From: Silvania confinis
GTDB taxonomy: Bacteria; Pseudomonadota; Gammaproteobacteria; Enterobacterales; Enterobacteriaceae
Reading direction: 5' to 3'
NCBI RefSeq assembly: GCF_025564085.1
Contig: NZ_JAMGZJ010000068.1
Coordinates: 103,852 to 167,851, forward strand
DNA length: 64,000 nt
Shown: piece by piece, positions 11,586-23,722 of the stretch
Position numbering within the stretch: the stretch's first letter is position 1
How the letters are laid out: each line of letters opens with the position of its first letter
Translations under genes and position numbers: made by a program
The notes under the pieces: generated by a model
Told to the model about the DNA's origin: nothing
The model's database searches: none
What the model saw: the letters and a program-made list of their open reading frames with translations, nothing else

Positions 11586-13059
11586 TTTGCGCGACCTTCT
11601 TGCTCCGTGGGTATCAGGTTTACCTGCGCGAGAACTGCGGGAGATGGTACTCGACAGCCGTTTGGCTGCATCGGGCGATCTTTTTGTGGCCGTGGTGGGT
11701 CATCAGGCGGACGGGCGTCGGTATATCCCGCAGGCGATTGCGCAAGGTGTAGCTGCCATTATTGCTGAGGCAAAAGATGAGGCCGCCGACGGTGAAATTC
11801 GTGAAATGCACGGTGTGCCGGTCATCTATCTCAGCCAGTTAACTGAACGCCTCTCCGCGCTGGCTGGGCGTTTTTACCATGAGCCATCCGACAGGCTGCG
11901 TCTGATCGGCATCACCGGCACTAACGGTAAGACCACCACCACACAGCTGGTGGCGCAATGGAGCCAGCTGCTGGGTGAAACCAGCGCGGTGATGGGCACG
12001 GTCGGTAACGGTCTGCTGGGCAAAGTCAGCCCAACGGAAAACACCACCGGCTCTGCCGTCGATGTACAGCATGTGCTGGCCGGTCTGACAGGGCATGGGG
12101 CGACCTTTGCCGCGATGGAAGTGTCATCCCACGGGCTGGTACAGCACCGCGTGGCGGCGCTGAAGTTTGCCGCCTCCGTGTTCACTAACCTGAGTCGGGA
12201 CCATCTCGACTACCACGGTGATATGGAAAACTACGAAGCGGCGAAATGGCTGCTTTATTCCACGCATCAATGCGGGCAGGCGATTATCAATGCTGATGAC
12301 GAAGTTGGCCGCCGCTGGCTGGCTAAGCTGCCGGATGCGGTTGCCGTCTCGATGGCAGATCACATTAACCCGAACTGTCACGGCCGCTGGTTAAAAGCTA
12401 CCGACGTGGCCTACCACGACAGCGGCGCGACGATCCGCTTTGCCTCTTCGTGGGGCGAGGGCGAAATCGAAAGCCGCCTGATGGGCGCGTTTAACGTGAG
12501 TAACCTGCTGCTGGCCCTGGCAACCCTGCTGGCGCTGGATTACCCGCTGGCAGAACTTCTCAACACCGCCACGCAACTGCAGCCAGTATGCGGGCGAATG
12601 GAAGTGTTCAGCGCGCCGGGCAAGCCGACGGTGGTGGTCGATTACGCCCATACACCAGATGCGCTGGAAAAAGCGCTCGAAGCCGCCCGTCTGCACTGTG
12701 CCGGCACGCTGTGGTGCGTCTTTGGCTGCGGCGGCGATCGCGATAAAGGCAAACGTCCGCTGATGGGTGCGATTGCTGAACAGTTCGCTGATATTGCCGT
12801 TGTCACTGATGACAATCCGCGTACCGAAGAACCTCGCGCCATTATCAACGACATTCTGGCCGGGATGCTGGATGCAGGGCGTGCTCGCGTGGTGGAAGGC
12901 CGTGCCGAAGCGGTCACCAATACCATCATGCAGGCAACTGAAAACGACGTCGTGCTGCTGGCCGGTAAGGGCCATGAAGATTATCAGGTCGTCGGCACCC
13001 ACCGTCTGGATTACTCCGACCGTATCACCGCGGCACGTCTGCTGGGAGTGGTGGCATGA
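11572..13059 (+). CDS. murE: UDP-MurNAc-L-Ala-D-Glu:meso-diaminopimelate ligase (MurE)
   Basis: MurE adds meso-diaminopimelate to the UDP-MurNAc dipeptide using ATP. The 495 residues match E. coli MurE. The ATP loop GTNGKTTTT begins at residue 116, and DNPRTEEPR, near residue 413, is the diaminopimelate-recognition motif that separates this group from lysine-adding enzymes. The start is GTG inside the end of ftsI, and [14 protein letters not shown] agrees with the family. The stop overlaps murF by four bases (ATGA). Confidence 0.98.
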   Translation: MADRNLRDLLAPWVSGLPARELREMVLDSRLAASGDLFVAVVGHQADGRRYIPQAIAQGVAAIIAEAKDEAADGEIREMHGVPVIYLSQLTERLSALAGRFYHEPSDRLRLIGITGTNGKTTTTQLVAQWSQLLGETSAVMGTVGNGLLGKVSPTENTTGSAVDVQHVLAGLTGHGATFAAMEVSSHGLVQHRVAALKFAASVFTNLSRDHLDYHGDMENYEAAKWLLYSTHQCGQAIINADDEVGRRWLAKLPDAVAVSMADHINPNCHGRWLKATDVAYHDSGATIRFASSWGEGEIESRLMGAFNVSNLLLALATLLALDYPLAELLNTATQLQPVCGRMEVFSAPGKPTVVVDYAHTPDALEKALEAARLHCAGTLWCVFGCGGDRDKGKRPLMGAIAEQFADIAVVTDDNPRTEEPRAIINDILAGMLDAGRARVVEGRAEAVTNTIMQATENDVVLLAGKGHEDYQVVGTHRLDYSDRITAARLLGVVA

Positions 13060-14414
13060 TTAGCGTAATGCTCAGTCAACTCGCTACCATCCTGCAGGCC
13101 GACGTCAGCGGCGGTGAGCTTACGATCGACGCCGTGACCAGTGACACGCGTAAAATTACCCCCGGCTGCCTGTTTGTGGCGCTGAAGGGTGAGCGTTTCG
13201 ACGCACATGATTTTGCTGAACAGGCGAAAGCCGCAGGTGCCGGTGCGCTGCTGGTCAGCCGCAAGCTGGATATCGACCTGCCACAAGCGGTGGTGAAAGA
13301 TACCCGCCTGGCGTTTGGTGAACTGGCGGCATGGGTTCGCCAGCAGGTGCCGACACGCATTGTGGCGCTGACTGGTTCCTCCGGTAAAACCTCCGTCAAG
13401 GAGATGACCGCCGCGATCCTGAGCCAGTGTGGCAATACGCTCTACACGGCAGGCAATCTAAACAACGATATCGGCGTGCCGATGACGCTGCTGCGCCTGA
13501 CCCCAGAGCATGAATTTGCGGTCATTGAGCTCGGTGCCAACCATCAGGGCGAAATAGCCTGGACCGTCGACCTGACGCGCCCGGAAGCCGCACTGGTGAA
13601 TAACCTGGCTGCCGCACATCTCGAAGGTTTCGGCTCGCTGGAAGGCGTAGCGAAAGCGAAAGGCGAAATTTATACCGGCCTGCCGCTGAACGGCATTGCC
13701 ATTATGAATGCCGATAACAACGACTGGCTGAACTGGAAAAGTGTTATCGGGGATCGTAAAACCTGGCGCTTCTCACCGAATGCCGCCAACAGCGATTTTA
13801 CCGCCACCAATATCCATGTGACCTCCCACGGGACTGAATTCACACTGCAGACCCCAACGGGCGATATCGATGTGCTGCTGTCGCTGCCGGGTCGTCACAA
13901 TATCGCCAATGCCCTCGCGGCAAGCGCGCTGGCTATGGCGGTCGGTGCACCGCTGTCGGCGATTAAAACCGGGCTGGCAAACCTGACGGCTGTTGCTGGA
14001 CGTCTGTTCCCCATTCAACTGGCAGAAAACAAGCTGCTGCTGGATGACTCCTACAACGCTAACGTTGGCTCGATGACGGCGGCGGTGCAGGTGCTGTCTG
14101 AGATGCCGGGTTATCGGGTGTTGGTGGTCGGGGATATGGCCGAACTGGGCGATGAAAGCGAAGCCTGTCACCGCCAGGTGGGTGACGCCGCGAAAGCGTC
14201 CGGTATCGACAGTGTTTTAAGCGCAGGTCAGCTCAGTAAAATTATCAGCCAGGCCAGCGGTGTGGGTGAGCATTTCGCCGATAAAACGATGCTAATCGCC
14301 CGGCTGAAAGCGCTGGTAGAAGAACAACAAATTGTGACTGTTTTAGTGAAAGGTTCACGCAGTGCTGCCATGGAAGAAGTTGTGCACGCATTACAGGAGA
14401 ATGGAACATGTTAG
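13056..14414 (+). CDS. murF: UDP-MurNAc-tripeptide:D-Ala-D-Ala ligase (MurF)
   Basis: MurF attaches D-alanyl-D-alanine to complete the UDP-MurNAc-pentapeptide. The 452 residues equal E. coli MurF. The N-terminal UDP-substrate domain is followed by the ATP-binding [11 protein letters not shown] motif near residue 107, the central Mur-ligase fold, and a C-terminal domain with [11 protein letters not shown] near residue 330. It overlaps murE by 4 and mraY by 7 bases, the tight packing typical of this cluster. Confidence 0.98.
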   Translation: MISVMLSQLATILQADVSGGELTIDAVTSDTRKITPGCLFVALKGERFDAHDFAEQAKAAGAGALLVSRKLDIDLPQAVVKDTRLAFGELAAWVRQQVPTRIVALTGSSGKTSVKEMTAAILSQCGNTLYTAGNLNNDIGVPMTLLRLTPEHEFAVIELGANHQGEIAWTVDLTRPEAALVNNLAAAHLEGFGSLEGVAKAKGEIYTGLPLNGIAIMNADNNDWLNWKSVIGDRKTWRFSPNAANSDFTATNIHVTSHGTEFTLQTPTGDIDVLLSLPGRHNIANALAASALAMAVGAPLSAIKTGLANLTAVAGRLFPIQLAENKLLLDDSYNANVGSMTAAVQVLSEMPGYRVLVVGDMAELGDESEACHRQVGDAAKASGIDSVLSAGQLSKIISQASGVGEHFADKTMLIARLKALVEEQQIVTVLVKGSRSAAMEEVVHALQENGTC

Positions 14415-15490
14415 TTTGGCTGGCCGAACATTTGGTCAAATATTATTCCGGCTTTAACGTCTTTTCCTATCTGACGTTTCGCGCCATCGTCAGCCTGCTG
14501 ACTGCGCTGTTCATCTCGCTGTGGATGGGCCCGCGCATGATTGCCCGTCTGCAAAAACTCTCTTTCGGCCAGGTTGTGCGTAACGACGGTCCGGAATCAC
14601 ACTTCAGCAAACGCGGTACGCCGACCATGGGCGGCATTATGATCCTCACCGCGATTGTGGTGTCGGTGCTGCTGTGGGCCTATCCATCGAACCCCTACGT
14701 CTGGTGCGTACTGGTGGTCCTGATCGGGTACGGCATTATCGGTTTCGTTGATGACTATCGCAAAGTGGTGCGCAAAGACACCAAGGGGCTGATCGCACGC
14801 TGGAAGTATTTCTGGATGTCGGTGATTGCGCTGGGCGTGGCGTTCGCGCTGTATCTGGCGGGCAAAGACACCCCGGCCACCGAGCTGGTGGTGCCTTTCT
14901 TTAAAGACGTCATGCCGCAGTTGGGCCTGTTCTACGTCCTGTTGGCCTACTTCGTCATTGTCGGGACCGGTAACGCGGTGAACCTGACTGATGGTCTGGA
15001 CGGTCTGGCCATCATGCCAACGGTCTTCGTCGCTGCAGGCTTTGCGCTGGTGGCGTGGGCAAGCGGTAACATGAATTTCGCCAGCTATCTGCACATCCCG
15101 TACCTGCGTCATGCCGGTGAACTGGTGATCGTCTGTACGGCGATCGTCGGTGCAGGGTTAGGCTTCCTGTGGTTTAACACCTATCCGGCTCAGGTCTTTA
15201 TGGGCGACGTCGGTTCGCTTGCTCTGGGCGGCGCGCTCGGCATTATCGCTGTGCTGCTGCGTCAGGAGTTCCTGCTGGTGATCATGGGCGGCGTGTTCGT
15301 GGTCGAAACCCTGTCGGTGATTTTGCAGGTCGGCTCCTTCAAGCTGCGCGGACAGCGCATCTTCCGGATGGCACCAATCCATCACCACTATGAACTGAAA
15401 GGCTGGCCGGAACCGCGCGTCATCGTGCGCTTCTGGATTATTTCGCTGATGCTGGTGCTGATTGGCCTGGCAACGCTGAAGGTACGTTAA
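14408..15490 (+). CDS. mraY: Phospho-MurNAc-pentapeptide translocase (MraY)
   Basis: MraY transfers phospho-MurNAc-pentapeptide from UDP to undecaprenyl phosphate to form lipid I at the inner membrane. The 360 residues form ten predicted membrane helices, with the family motifs GFVDDYRKV near residue 113 (acidic metal/substrate residues), [10 protein letters not shown] near 190, the phosphate-site [11 protein letters not shown], and [13 protein letters not shown] near 325. Length equals E. coli MraY. Two bases separate it from murD. Confidence 0.98.
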   Translation: MLVWLAEHLVKYYSGFNVFSYLTFRAIVSLLTALFISLWMGPRMIARLQKLSFGQVVRNDGPESHFSKRGTPTMGGIMILTAIVVSVLLWAYPSNPYVWCVLVVLIGYGIIGFVDDYRKVVRKDTKGLIARWKYFWMSVIALGVAFALYLAGKDTPATELVVPFFKDVMPQLGLFYVLLAYFVIVGTGNAVNLTDGLDGLAIMPTVFVAAGFALVAWASGNMNFASYLHIPYLRHAGELVIVCTAIVGAGLGFLWFNTYPAQVFMGDVGSLALGGALGIIAVLLRQEFLLVIMGGVFVVETLSVILQVGSFKLRGQRIFRMAPIHHHYELKGWPEPRVIVRFWIISLMLVLIGLATLKVR

Positions 15491-15492
15491 TC

Positions 15493-16809
15493 ATGGCAGA
15501 TTACCTGGGTAAAAAAGTCGTTATCATCGGGTTAGGCTTAACCGGCCTCTCCTGCGTGGACTTTTTCCTCGCACGCGGCGTGACGCCGCGCGTGATGGAT
15601 ACGCGTGTCTCTCCACCGGGTCTGGATAAACTGCCGGAGCAGGTTGAACGCCACCTGGGTAGTCTGAACGAGGACTGGCTGAGTGCTGCCGATCTGATTG
15701 TTGCCAGTCCAGGGATTGCACTCGCACACCCTGCGCTGAGCGCGGCGGCAGAGGCCGGCGTCGAGATAGTCGGCGATATCGAACTGTTCTGCCGTGAAGC
15801 GCAGGCGCCAGTGATTGCCATTACCGGTTCAAACGGAAAAAGCACCGTCACCACGCTGGTGGGGGAAATGGCAAAAGCGGCAGGCGTCAACGTTGGCGTG
15901 GGTGGCAATATCGGCCTGCCGGCCCTGATGCTGCTGGATGCCGCGCGCGAGCTGTACATTCTGGAACTCTCCAGCTTCCAGCTGGAAACCACCTCAAGCC
16001 TGCAGGCGGCTGCGGCGACCATCCTCAACGTCACCGAAGATCATATGGACCGCTATCCGTTTGGCCTGCAGCAGTACCGTGCGGCCAAGCTGCGTGTGTA
16101 TGAAAATGCCCGCGTGTGCGTGGTGAACGCCGATGATGCGCTGACCATGCCGGTTCGCGGCGCAGATGAACGCTGTGTGAGCTTTGGCATCACCATGGGG
16201 GATTATCACCTGACCCGTCAGCAGGGCGAAACCTGGCTGCGGGCACAAGGTGAAAAGGTGCTGAACGTGAAAGAGATGCCGCTTTCAGGCCAGCATAACT
16301 ATACCAACGCCCTTGCTGCGCTGGCGCTGGCGGATGCCGTCGGTTTGCCGCGCGCCACCAGCCTGAAAGCCTTGACCACCTTTAGCGGCCTGGCTCACCG
16401 CTTCCAGCTGGCGCTGGAGAATAACGGCGTGCGCTGGATTAACGATTCAAAAGCCACCAACGTCGGCAGTACCGAAGCGGCGCTGAATGGCCTGCTGGTT
16501 GAGGGTACCCTGCATCTGCTGCTGGGCGGCGACGGTAAGTCTGCCGATTTCTCTTCGCTGAAACAGTATCTCAGCGGCGATAACGTGCGCCTTTACTGCT
16601 TTGGCCGCGACGGTGCCGAGCTGGCCGAGCTGCGCCCGGAGGTAGCCGATCGGACCGACACGATGGAGCAGGCGATGCGTCTTATTGCGCTACGCGTGAA
16701 GCCGGGTGACATGGTGCTGCTTTCTCCAGCCTGCGCCAGCCTCGATCAATTTAAGAATTTCGAGCAGCGGGGCGATCTGTTTACCCGTCTGGCGAAGGAG
16801 TTGGGCTGA
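15493..16809 (+). CDS. murD: UDP-MurNAc-L-alanine:D-glutamate ligase (MurD)
   Basis: MurD adds D-glutamate to UDP-MurNAc-L-Ala. The 438 residues match E. coli MurD. A Rossmann-like N-terminal domain ([13 protein letters not shown]) binds the UDP moiety, the ATP loop GSNGKSTVT lies near residue 114, and the family motifs [11 protein letters not shown] near 317 and [11 protein letters not shown] near 412 are present. Its stop codon overlaps the ftsW start by one base (TGATG). Confidence 0.98.
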   Translation: MADYLGKKVVIIGLGLTGLSCVDFFLARGVTPRVMDTRVSPPGLDKLPEQVERHLGSLNEDWLSAADLIVASPGIALAHPALSAAAEAGVEIVGDIELFCREAQAPVIAITGSNGKSTVTTLVGEMAKAAGVNVGVGGNIGLPALMLLDAARELYILELSSFQLETTSSLQAAAATILNVTEDHMDRYPFGLQQYRAAKLRVYENARVCVVNADDALTMPVRGADERCVSFGITMGDYHLTRQQGETWLRAQGEKVLNVKEMPLSGQHNYTNALAALALADAVGLPRATSLKALTTFSGLAHRFQLALENNGVRWINDSKATNVGSTEAALNGLLVEGTLHLLLGGDGKSADFSSLKQYLSGDNVRLYCFGRDGAELAELRPEVADRTDTMEQAMRLIALRVKPGDMVLLSPACASLDQFKNFEQRGDLFTRLAKELG

Positions 16810-18053
16810 TGCGTTTCTCTTTCCCTCGCCTGAGAATGCCGCGCCTGCCAGGATTTGGCATCCTGATGTGGGTCGCTTCGGCGTTAAAAGGCTGGGTAAT
16901 GGGCTCCCGGGATCGCGATACCGAGACCCTGATCATGTACGACCGCATGCTGCTCTGGCTCACGCTGGGGCTGGCGGCGATCGGTTTTATTATGGTGACC
17001 TCGGCTTCCATGCCGGTTGGACAGCGGCTGGCAAACGATCCCTTCCTGTTTGCCAAGCGTGACGGGTTGTACATCATTCTGGCGTTCTGCCTGTCGATGA
17101 TCACGTTACGCCTGCCGATGGAATTCTGGCAGCGCCACAGTACTGCGATGCTGATCGCTTCGATTGCCATGCTGCTGATTGTTCTGGTGGTGGGGAGCTC
17201 GGTTAACGGGGCGTCGCGCTGGATTGCCTTTGGCCCGCTGCGTATTCAGCCTGCGGAATTTACCAAGCTGTCGCTGTTCTGCTACCTCGCGAACTATCTG
17301 GTGCGCAAAGTGGATGAGGTGCGTAACAACCTGCGCGGCTTCTTAAAACCGATGGGCGTGATCCTGGTGCTGGCGGTGCTGCTGCTGGCCCAGCCTGACC
17401 TCGGTACCGTGGTGGTACTGTTCGTGACCACGCTGGCGATGCTTTTCCTGGCGGGGGCGAAGCTCTGGCAGTTCATCGCCATCATCGGGATGGGGATTTC
17501 CGCCGTGGTACTGCTGATCCTCGCCGAACCTTATCGTATTCGCCGTGTTACCTCGTTCTGGAACCCGTGGGAAGATCCTTTTGGCAGCGGCTACCAGCTG
17601 ACCCAGTCATTAATGGCGTTCGGGCGTGGTGAAATCTGGGGGCAAGGGTTAGGTAATTCGGTCCAAAAACTGGAGTATTTACCCGAAGCGCATACCGATT
17701 TCATCTTCTCCATTATCGGGGAAGAACTGGGTTATATCGGTGTGGTACTGGCACTTTTAATGGTATTCTTCGTCGCTTTCCGTGCAATGTCTATCGGCCG
17801 GAAAGCGCTGGTGATTGATCACCGTTTTTCAGGGTTTTTAGCTTGTTCAATTGGGGTCTGGTTTAGCTTCCAGGCACTGGTCAACGTGGGTGCTGCAGCC
17901 GGTATGCTGCCGACCAAAGGGCTGACGCTGCCGTTGATCAGTTACGGCGGGTCGAGCCTGTTGATTATGTCGACCGCGATTATGTTTTTGTTACGTATAG
18001 ATTATGAAACGCGTCTGGAAAATGCCCAGGCGTTTACACGAGGTTCACGATGA
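16809..18053 (+). CDS. ftsW: Peptidoglycan glycosyltransferase FtsW
   Basis: FtsW is the SEDS-family enzyme that polymerises lipid II at the septum with FtsI. The 414 residues, as in E. coli, have a cytoplasmic N-terminus and about ten membrane helices. SEDS signatures seen are [41 protein letters not shown] in the large periplasmic loop, and [19 protein letters not shown]. The start follows GGAGTTGGGCTG at the murD end, and the stop overlaps murG by four bases. Confidence 0.97.
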   Translation: MRFSFPRLRMPRLPGFGILMWVASALKGWVMGSRDRDTETLIMYDRMLLWLTLGLAAIGFIMVTSASMPVGQRLANDPFLFAKRDGLYIILAFCLSMITLRLPMEFWQRHSTAMLIASIAMLLIVLVVGSSVNGASRWIAFGPLRIQPAEFTKLSLFCYLANYLVRKVDEVRNNLRGFLKPMGVILVLAVLLLAQPDLGTVVVLFVTTLAMLFLAGAKLWQFIAIIGMGISAVVLLILAEPYRIRRVTSFWNPWEDPFGSGYQLTQSLMAFGRGEIWGQGLGNSVQKLEYLPEAHTDFIFSIIGEELGYIGVVLALLMVFFVAFRAMSIGRKALVIDHRFSGFLACSIGVWFSFQALVNVGAAAGMLPTKGLTLPLISYGGSSLLIMSTAIMFLLRIDYETRLENAQAFTRGSR

Positions 18054-19114
18054 ATCAACCGAAGCGGTTAATGGTGATGGCGGGCGGTACCGGTGGACAC
18101 GTGTTCCCGGGGCTCGCGGTTGCGCACCATTTAATGGATCAGGGCTGGCAGGTGCGCTGGCTAGGAACCGCAGACCGCATGGAGGCCGATCTGGTGCCAA
18201 AGCACGGGATCGAAATCGACTTCATCCACATCTCCGGCCTGCGTGGTAAGGGAATCAAAGCCCTGCTGCTGGCTCCGGTACGTATTTTCAATGCCTGGCG
18301 TCAGGCGCGGGCAATCATGCAGCGCTTTAAGCCGGACGTGGTGCTGGGCATGGGCGGTTATGTTTCCGGTCCTGGCGGACTGGCCGCGTGGTCGCTGGGG
18401 ATTCCGGTGGTTTTGCACGAGCAAAACGGCATTGCAGGCCTGACCAACAAATGGTTGTCCCGAATCGCCAGCAAAGTGATGCAGGCCTTTCCCGGCGCAT
18501 TTCCAAAAGCCGATGTGGTAGGCAACCCGGTGCGCGTTGATGTGCTGGCTCTTCCGCTACCGCAGGAACGCCTTGTCGGGCGAGAAGGCCCGGTGCGCGT
18601 GCTGGTGGTCGGTGGCTCCCAGGGCGCGCGCATTCTTAACCAGACTCTACCGCAGGTGGCTGCAAAGCTTGGCAATGCAGTGACCATCTGGCATCAAAGC
18701 GGCAAAGGCGCACAGCAAACGGTCGAGCAGGCATATGCCGACGCCGGTCAGGGGCAGCATAAAGTCACCGAATTTATTGACGACATGGCGGCAGCGTATG
18801 CCTGGGCCGATGTCGTGGTCTGCCGCTCCGGTGCGCTGACGGTGAGCGAAATTGCCGCCGCAGGTTTACCGGCGCTGTTTGTGCCGTTTCAGCACAAAGA
18901 CAGGCAGCAGTACTGGAATGCGCTGCCGCTCGAGAAAGCCGGTGCCGCAAAAATATTTGAACAGCCGCAGTTTACCGCTGATGCGGTCGCCACCACCCTG
19001 GCGGGCTGGAACCGGGAGACATTACTGGAGATGGCGCAGCACGCACGCGCGGCCGCGATCCCGGATGCAACGGAACGGGTGGCAAAAGAAGTGAGCCTGG
19101 CAGCACAGGCTTAA
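18050..19114 (+). CDS. murG: Lipid II synthase (MurG)
   Basis: MurG is a peripheral inner-membrane glycosyltransferase that transfers GlcNAc from UDP-GlcNAc to lipid I, forming lipid II. The 354 residues make two Rossmann domains of the GT-B fold. The N-terminal glycine-rich loop [10 protein letters not shown] is at residues 12-21, [12 protein letters not shown] is a second glycine loop, and the C-terminal donor-binding domain has VVGGSQGA and [16 protein letters not shown]. coli MurG is one residue longer. It overlaps ftsW by ATGA; 59 bases separate it from murC. Confidence 0.98.
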   Translation: MNQPKRLMVMAGGTGGHVFPGLAVAHHLMDQGWQVRWLGTADRMEADLVPKHGIEIDFIHISGLRGKGIKALLLAPVRIFNAWRQARAIMQRFKPDVVLGMGGYVSGPGGLAAWSLGIPVVLHEQNGIAGLTNKWLSRIASKVMQAFPGAFPKADVVGNPVRVDVLALPLPQERLVGREGPVRVLVVGGSQGARILNQTLPQVAAKLGNAVTIWHQSGKGAQQTVEQAYADAGQGQHKVTEFIDDMAAAYAWADVVVCRSGALTVSEIAAAGLPALFVPFQHKDRQQYWNALPLEKAGAAKIFEQPQFTADAVATTLAGWNRETLLEMAQHARAAAIPDATERVAKEVSLAAQA

Positions 19115-19173
19115 CCCTCGCAGCGCGTGTTGCGTTGCACGATTTTTTTGAAGTAGTCGATGGCGTTTAGAGA
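19115..19173 (+). other. murG-murC spacer with hairpin and T run
   Basis: This is the longest gap between mraZ and ftsA. It holds an imperfect stem GCAGCG / CGTTGC (19120-19138, with a G-U pair) followed by ACGA and seven T. That resembles a weak intrinsic terminator inside the operon. GTTTAGAGA then leads to the murC start without a strong ribosome binding site. Confidence 0.4.
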
Positions 19174-20649
19174 ATGAATACACAACAACTGGCGAAACTG
19201 CGTTCAATCGTGCCCGAGATGCGTCGCGTCCGGCACATTCACTTTGTTGGTATCGGCGGCGCCGGAATGGGCGGTATTGCCGAAGTGCTGGCGAATGAAG
19301 GTTACCAGATCAGCGGATCCGATCTGGCGCCGAACCCTGTTACGCAACAGTTGGCGGCGCTTGGCGCGACCATTTATTTTAACCATCGCCCGGAAAACGT
19401 CCTCGATGCGAGCGTGGTGGTCGTTTCCAGCGCTATTTCTGCGGATAACCCAGAGATCGTTGCTGCCCACGAAGCGCGCATTCCGGTGATCCGCCGTGCA
19501 GAGATGCTGGCTGAGCTGATGCGTTTTCGCCATGGCATCGCCGTTGCAGGTACCCACGGTAAAACCACCACCACGGCGATGGTTTCCAGTATTTATGCCG
19601 AAGCCGGTCTCGATCCGACTTTCGTCAACGGCGGTCTGGTCAAAGCCGCTGGCGTGCATGCGCGCCTGGGTCACAGCCGCTACCTGATTGCTGAAGCGGA
19701 TGAGAGCGATGCATCGTTCCTGCATTTGCAGCCGATGGTGTCAATTGTGACTAACATCGAAGCCGACCATATGGATACCTACCAGGGCGATTTCGAAAAT
19801 TTAAAGCAGACCTTTATTAACTTTCTGCACAACCTGCCGTTTTATGGTCGTGCGGTCATGTGCGTAGATGACCCGGTGATCCGCGAGCTGTTGCCGCGCG
19901 TCGGGCGTCAGACCACCACGTACGGTTTCAGCGATGATGCCGACGTGCGCCTGGAAGATTATCAGCAAACGGGCGCACAGGGGCATTTCACCCTGGTGCG
20001 ACAGGATAAAGAGAATATCCGCGTTACCCTGAATGCGCCGGGTCGCCATAACGCCTTGAACGCCGCGGCGGCCGTAGCGGTGGCTACGGAAGAGGGGATT
20101 GAAGACGAGGCCATTCTGCGGGCGCTGGAAAGCTTCCAGGGCACCGGGCGTCGTTTTGATTTCCTCGGCGAATTCCCGCTGGAAACCGTTAATGGTAAAA
20201 GCGGTACTGCGATGCTGGTTGATGACTACGGGCATCACCCGACAGAAGTCGAGGCCACCATCAAAGCGGCGCGCGCGGGCTGGCCGGACAAAAATCTGGT
20301 GATGCTGTTCCAGCCGCACCGTTATACCCGTACCCGCGATCTGTACGATGACTTTGCCAACGTGCTGGGGCAGGTTGACGCGCTGCTGATGCTTGACGTT
20401 TACGCGGCGGGCGAAGCGGCGATACCGGGCGCAGACAGTCGCTCCCTGTGCCGTACCATTCGTGGGCGCGGCAAGATTGACCCGATTCTGGTTTCCGATC
20501 ATGCACAAGCGGCGGCGATGCTTGCCCCTGTGTTGACCGGCAATGATTTGATTCTGGTGCAAGGTGCGGGAAATATCGGCAAGATCGCCCGGAGCCTGGC
20601 CGAAATCAAACTTAAGCCGCAAATGTCGGAGGAAGAGCGTCATGGCTGA
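19174..20649 (+). CDS. murC: UDP-MurNAc:L-alanine ligase (MurC)
   Basis: MurC adds the first peptide residue, L-alanine, to UDP-MurNAc. The 491 residues match E. coli. The N-terminal domain has [17 protein letters not shown], the ATP loop [11 protein letters not shown] lies near residue 126, and the central domain carries [23 protein letters not shown], near residue 348, is a family signature in the C-terminal domain. It overlaps ddlB by 8 bases. Confidence 0.98.
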   Translation: MNTQQLAKLRSIVPEMRRVRHIHFVGIGGAGMGGIAEVLANEGYQISGSDLAPNPVTQQLAALGATIYFNHRPENVLDASVVVVSSAISADNPEIVAAHEARIPVIRRAEMLAELMRFRHGIAVAGTHGKTTTTAMVSSIYAEAGLDPTFVNGGLVKAAGVHARLGHSRYLIAEADESDASFLHLQPMVSIVTNIEADHMDTYQGDFENLKQTFINFLHNLPFYGRAVMCVDDPVIRELLPRVGRQTTTYGFSDDADVRLEDYQQTGAQGHFTLVRQDKENIRVTLNAPGRHNALNAAAAVAVATEEGIEDEAILRALESFQGTGRRFDFLGEFPLETVNGKSGTAMLVDDYGHHPTEVEATIKAARAGWPDKNLVMLFQPHRYTRTRDLYDDFANVLGQVDALLMLDVYAAGEAAIPGADSRSLCRTIRGRGKIDPILVSDHAQAAAMLAPVLTGNDLILVQGAGNIGKIARSLAEIKLKPQMSEEERHG

Positions 20650-21562
20650 TAAAATCGCGGTCCTGTTTGGCGGCACCTCCGCCGAGCGCGAGGTTTCCCT
20701 CAATTCCGGCGCGGCTGTTCTGGCAGGGCTCCGTGAAGGCGGCGTTAATGCACACCCGATCGACCCAAAAGAGACGGACGTGACGCGTCTGAAAGAGCTG
20801 GGCTTTGATAAAGTTTTTATTGCGCTGCACGGTCGCGGCGGTGAAGACGGTACGCTGCAGGGTTTGCTGGATCTGATTGGCCTGCCTTATACCGGTAGCG
20901 GTGTGATGGCATCTGCCATTTCCATGGATAAACTGCGCAGCAAATTGCTGTGGCAAGGGGCGGCTCTTCCGGTCGCGCCGTGGGTGGCGCTAACCCGCCG
21001 CGAGTTTACGCAAGGCCTTGATGCCAGTGTAAACGCACAGATCGCCGAACTGGGTTTGCCGGTCATTGTGAAGCCGAGCCGCGAAGGATCCAGCGTGGGA
21101 ATGTCGAAAGTTGACCGCGCTGCTGATTTGACATCCGCATTAGCGCTGGCATTTCAACACGATGAAGAAGTTCTCATCGAAAAATGGCTGAGTGGACCTG
21201 AATTCACCGTTGCGATGCTTGGCGAAGAAATATTACCGTCAATCCGTATCCAACCAGCCGGAACCTTCTATGATTATGAAGCGAAGTATCTCTCTGATGA
21301 GACGCAATATTTTTGCCCAAGTGGTCTTGAAGCTGAACAAGAAGCTAATTTGCGCATTCTGGTACTTAAAGCCTGGAATGTTCTGGGCTGTCGGGGCTGG
21401 GGACGGATCGATGTGATGCAGGACTGCGACGGGCAATTCTATCTGCTGGAAGCCAATACTTCTCCAGGTATGACCAGCCACAGTCTTGTACCGATGGCGG
21501 CGCGCCAGGCGGGAATGAGCTTCTCGCAGCTCGTCGTGCGCATTCTGGACCAGGCAGGCTGA
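20642..21562 (+). CDS. ddlB: D-alanine:D-alanine ligase B (DdlB)
   Basis: DdlB is an ATP-grasp enzyme making the D-Ala-D-Ala dipeptide used by MurF. The 306 residues from [20 protein letters not shown] equal the E. coli length. The upstream 26 codons of the open frame lie inside murC and were excluded. Family features include [14 protein letters not shown], the phosphate loop [14 protein letters not shown], and the metal-site segment [15 protein letters not shown] near the C-terminus. It is one base before ftsQ. Confidence 0.97.
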   Translation: MADKIAVLFGGTSAEREVSLNSGAAVLAGLREGGVNAHPIDPKETDVTRLKELGFDKVFIALHGRGGEDGTLQGLLDLIGLPYTGSGVMASAISMDKLRSKLLWQGAALPVAPWVALTRREFTQGLDASVNAQIAELGLPVIVKPSREGSSVGMSKVDRAADLTSALALAFQHDEEVLIEKWLSGPEFTVAMLGEEILPSIRIQPAGTFYDYEAKYLSDETQYFCPSGLEAEQEANLRILVLKAWNVLGCRGWGRIDVMQDCDGQFYLLEANTSPGMTSHSLVPMAARQAGMSFSQLVVRILDQAG

Positions 21563-21563
21563 T

Positions 21564-22406
21564 ATGTCTCAGGCTGCGCTGAACACGCGAAACCGCGAGG
21601 AAGAGGAAGAAGAATATTCTTCACGGCGGAGTAATGGAACGCGTCTTGCAGGGATTACCTTCCTGCTCGCCGTGCTGTGTACCGTGTTTGTCAGCGGCTG
21701 GATGGTGCTCGGGTGGATGGAAGATGCACAACGTCTGCCTCTGTCGAAACTCGTGGTCACGGGCGACCGCCACTACACGCGCAACGATGATATTCGCCAG
21801 TCGATTCTGGCGTTAGGCTCACCGGGCACGTTTATGACGCAGGATGTAAACATCATCCAGAGTCAGATTGAACGCCTGCCGTGGATTAAACAGGCGAGCG
21901 TCAGAAAGCAGTGGCCCGATGAATTGAAGATTCATCTGGTTGAATTTGTACCCATTGCACGTTGGAATGATCAGCATATGGTTGACGTAGATGGCAATTC
22001 CTTCAGCGTCCCCGCCGATCGTGTCAGCAAGAATAATTTACCTCTGTTGTATGGCCCGGAAGGCAGTGAAAACGAAGTGTTAGACGGTTTTCGCACTATG
22101 GGGCAGGTTCTGGCGAAAGATCGCTTTAACTTAAAAGAAGCAGCGATGACGGCGCGTCGTTCATGGCAACTGACGCTGACGAACGACATCAAGCTGAATC
22201 TTGGTCGCGGTGACACGATGAAGCGCCTCGCACGTTTTGTGGAACTCTATCCGGTTCTGCAGCAGCAGGCCCAGGCGGAAGGCAAACGGATAAGCTACGT
22301 TGATTTGCGCTATGACTCAGGCGCATCGGTCGGGTGGGTCCCGGCACCGGTTGAGGAACCTAATCAGCAACAGAATCAGGCACAGGTACAGGCAGAACAA
22401 CAATGA
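21564..22406 (+). CDS. ftsQ: Cell division protein FtsQ
   Basis: FtsQ is a bitopic inner-membrane divisome protein that recruits FtsL and FtsB. The 280 residues (E. coli has 276) begin with a short charged cytoplasmic tail containing six consecutive Glu, then one membrane segment (about 29-51). The periplasmic part has a POTRA domain (about 57-128, [19 protein letters not shown]) and a beta domain. The C-terminal tail is Gln-rich, ending in repeats of Gln, Ala and Val, and is probably disordered. It overlaps ftsA by four bases. Confidence 0.97.
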   Translation: MSQAALNTRNREEEEEEYSSRRSNGTRLAGITFLLAVLCTVFVSGWMVLGWMEDAQRLPLSKLVVTGDRHYTRNDDIRQSILALGSPGTFMTQDVNIIQSQIERLPWIKQASVRKQWPDELKIHLVEFVPIARWNDQHMVDVDGNSFSVPADRVSKNNLPLLYGPEGSENEVLDGFRTMGQVLAKDRFNLKEAAMTARRSWQLTLTNDIKLNLGRGDTMKRLARFVELYPVLQQQAQAEGKRISYVDLRYDSGASVGWVPAPVEEPNQQQNQAQVQAEQQ

Positions 22407-23659
22407 TCAAGGCGACGGACAGAAAACTGGTAGTTGGACTGGAGATTGGCACCGCGAAGGTTGCCGCTTTAGTAGGGGAAGTTCTGCCCGACGGTATGGT
22501 CAATATCATTGGTGTGGGCAGTTGCCCGTCTCGTGGTATGGATAAAGGTGGGGTAAACGACCTCGAGTCGGTGGTGAAATGCGTGCAGCGCGCCATCGAT
22601 CAGGCTGAATTGATGGCAGACTGCCAGATTTCCTCCGTGTATCTGGCGCTCTCTGGCAAGCACATTAGCTGCCAAAACGAGATCGGTATGGTGCCGATCT
22701 CCGAAGAAGAAGTTTCGCAGGAAGATGTCGAAAACGTGGTGCACACGGCGAAGTCGGTGCGCGTTCGCGATGAACATCGCGTTCTGCACGTTATCCCGCA
22801 GGAATATGCCATCGATTATCAGGAAGGCATCAAGAATCCTGTCGGACTTTCCGGCGTACGTATGCAGGCAAAAGTGCACTTGATCACATGTCACAACGAT
22901 ATGGCGAAAAACATCGTCAAAGCCGTTGAACGTTGCGGTCTGAAAGTTGACCAACTTATCTTCGCCGGTCTGGCAGCGAGTTATTCCGTGCTGACTGAGG
23001 ACGAACGTGAGCTGGGTGTCTGTGTAGTGGATATCGGTGGTGGTACTATGGACATTGCCGTGTACACGGGCGGCGCGCTGCGCCATACCAAAGTGATCCC
23101 CTATGCAGGGAATGTGGTCACCAGCGATATCGCGTATGCCTTCGGTACACCGCCCAGCGATGCCGAAGCCATTAAGGTTCGCCACGGCTGTGCATTAGGC
23201 TCCATTGTGGGCAAAGATGAGAGCGTTGAAGTGCCGAGCGTGGGCGGACGTCCGCCGCGTAGCCTGCAGCGCCAGACCCTGGCCGAGGTCATTGAGCCGC
23301 GTTACACCGAGCTGCTTAACCTGGTCAATGAAGAGATTTTGCAATTACAGGAACAGCTTCGCCAGCAGGGCGTGAAACATCATCTTGCGGCGGGGATTGT
23401 GTTAACCGGCGGTGCAGCGCAAATTGAAGGTCTTGCGGCCTGCGCACAGCGCGTGTTCCATACGCAGGTGCGGATTGGCGCCCCGTTGAACATCACCGGA
23501 CTGACGGATTATGCTCAGGAGCCGTATTATTCGACGGCCGTGGGCTTGCTTCACTACGGGAAGGAGACCCATCTCAGTGGTGAAGCAGAAGTAGAAAAAC
23601 GCGTGTCAGTCGGTTCGTGGATCAAACGAATCAACACCTGGCTGCGAAAAGAATTTTAA
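22403..23659 (+). CDS. ftsA: Cell division protein FtsA
   Basis: FtsA is the actin-like protein that tethers FtsZ filaments to the membrane and recruits later divisome proteins. The 418 residues (E. coli 420) show the N-terminal [18 protein letters not shown] phosphate loop, the family-specific 1C subdomain, [15 protein letters not shown] near residue 211 and [11 protein letters not shown] near 335. The last residues, [14 protein letters not shown], form the amphipathic membrane-targeting helix. It starts within the ftsQ stop and is 63 bases from ftsZ. Confidence 0.98.
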   Translation: MIKATDRKLVVGLEIGTAKVAALVGEVLPDGMVNIIGVGSCPSRGMDKGGVNDLESVVKCVQRAIDQAELMADCQISSVYLALSGKHISCQNEIGMVPISEEEVSQEDVENVVHTAKSVRVRDEHRVLHVIPQEYAIDYQEGIKNPVGLSGVRMQAKVHLITCHNDMAKNIVKAVERCGLKVDQLIFAGLAASYSVLTEDERELGVCVVDIGGGTMDIAVYTGGALRHTKVIPYAGNVVTSDIAYAFGTPPSDAEAIKVRHGCALGSIVGKDESVEVPSVGGRPPRSLQRQTLAEVIEPRYTELLNLVNEEILQLQEQLRQQGVKHHLAAGIVLTGGAAQIEGLAACAQRVFHTQVRIGAPLNITGLTDYAQEPYYSTAVGLLHYGKETHLSGEAEVEKRVSVGSWIKRINTWLRKEF

Positions 23660-23722
23660 TTTTAGTAAGAGACCGGTGAACATTTACGGTTTCAGGCGAC
23701 AGGCACAAAACGGAGAGAAACT

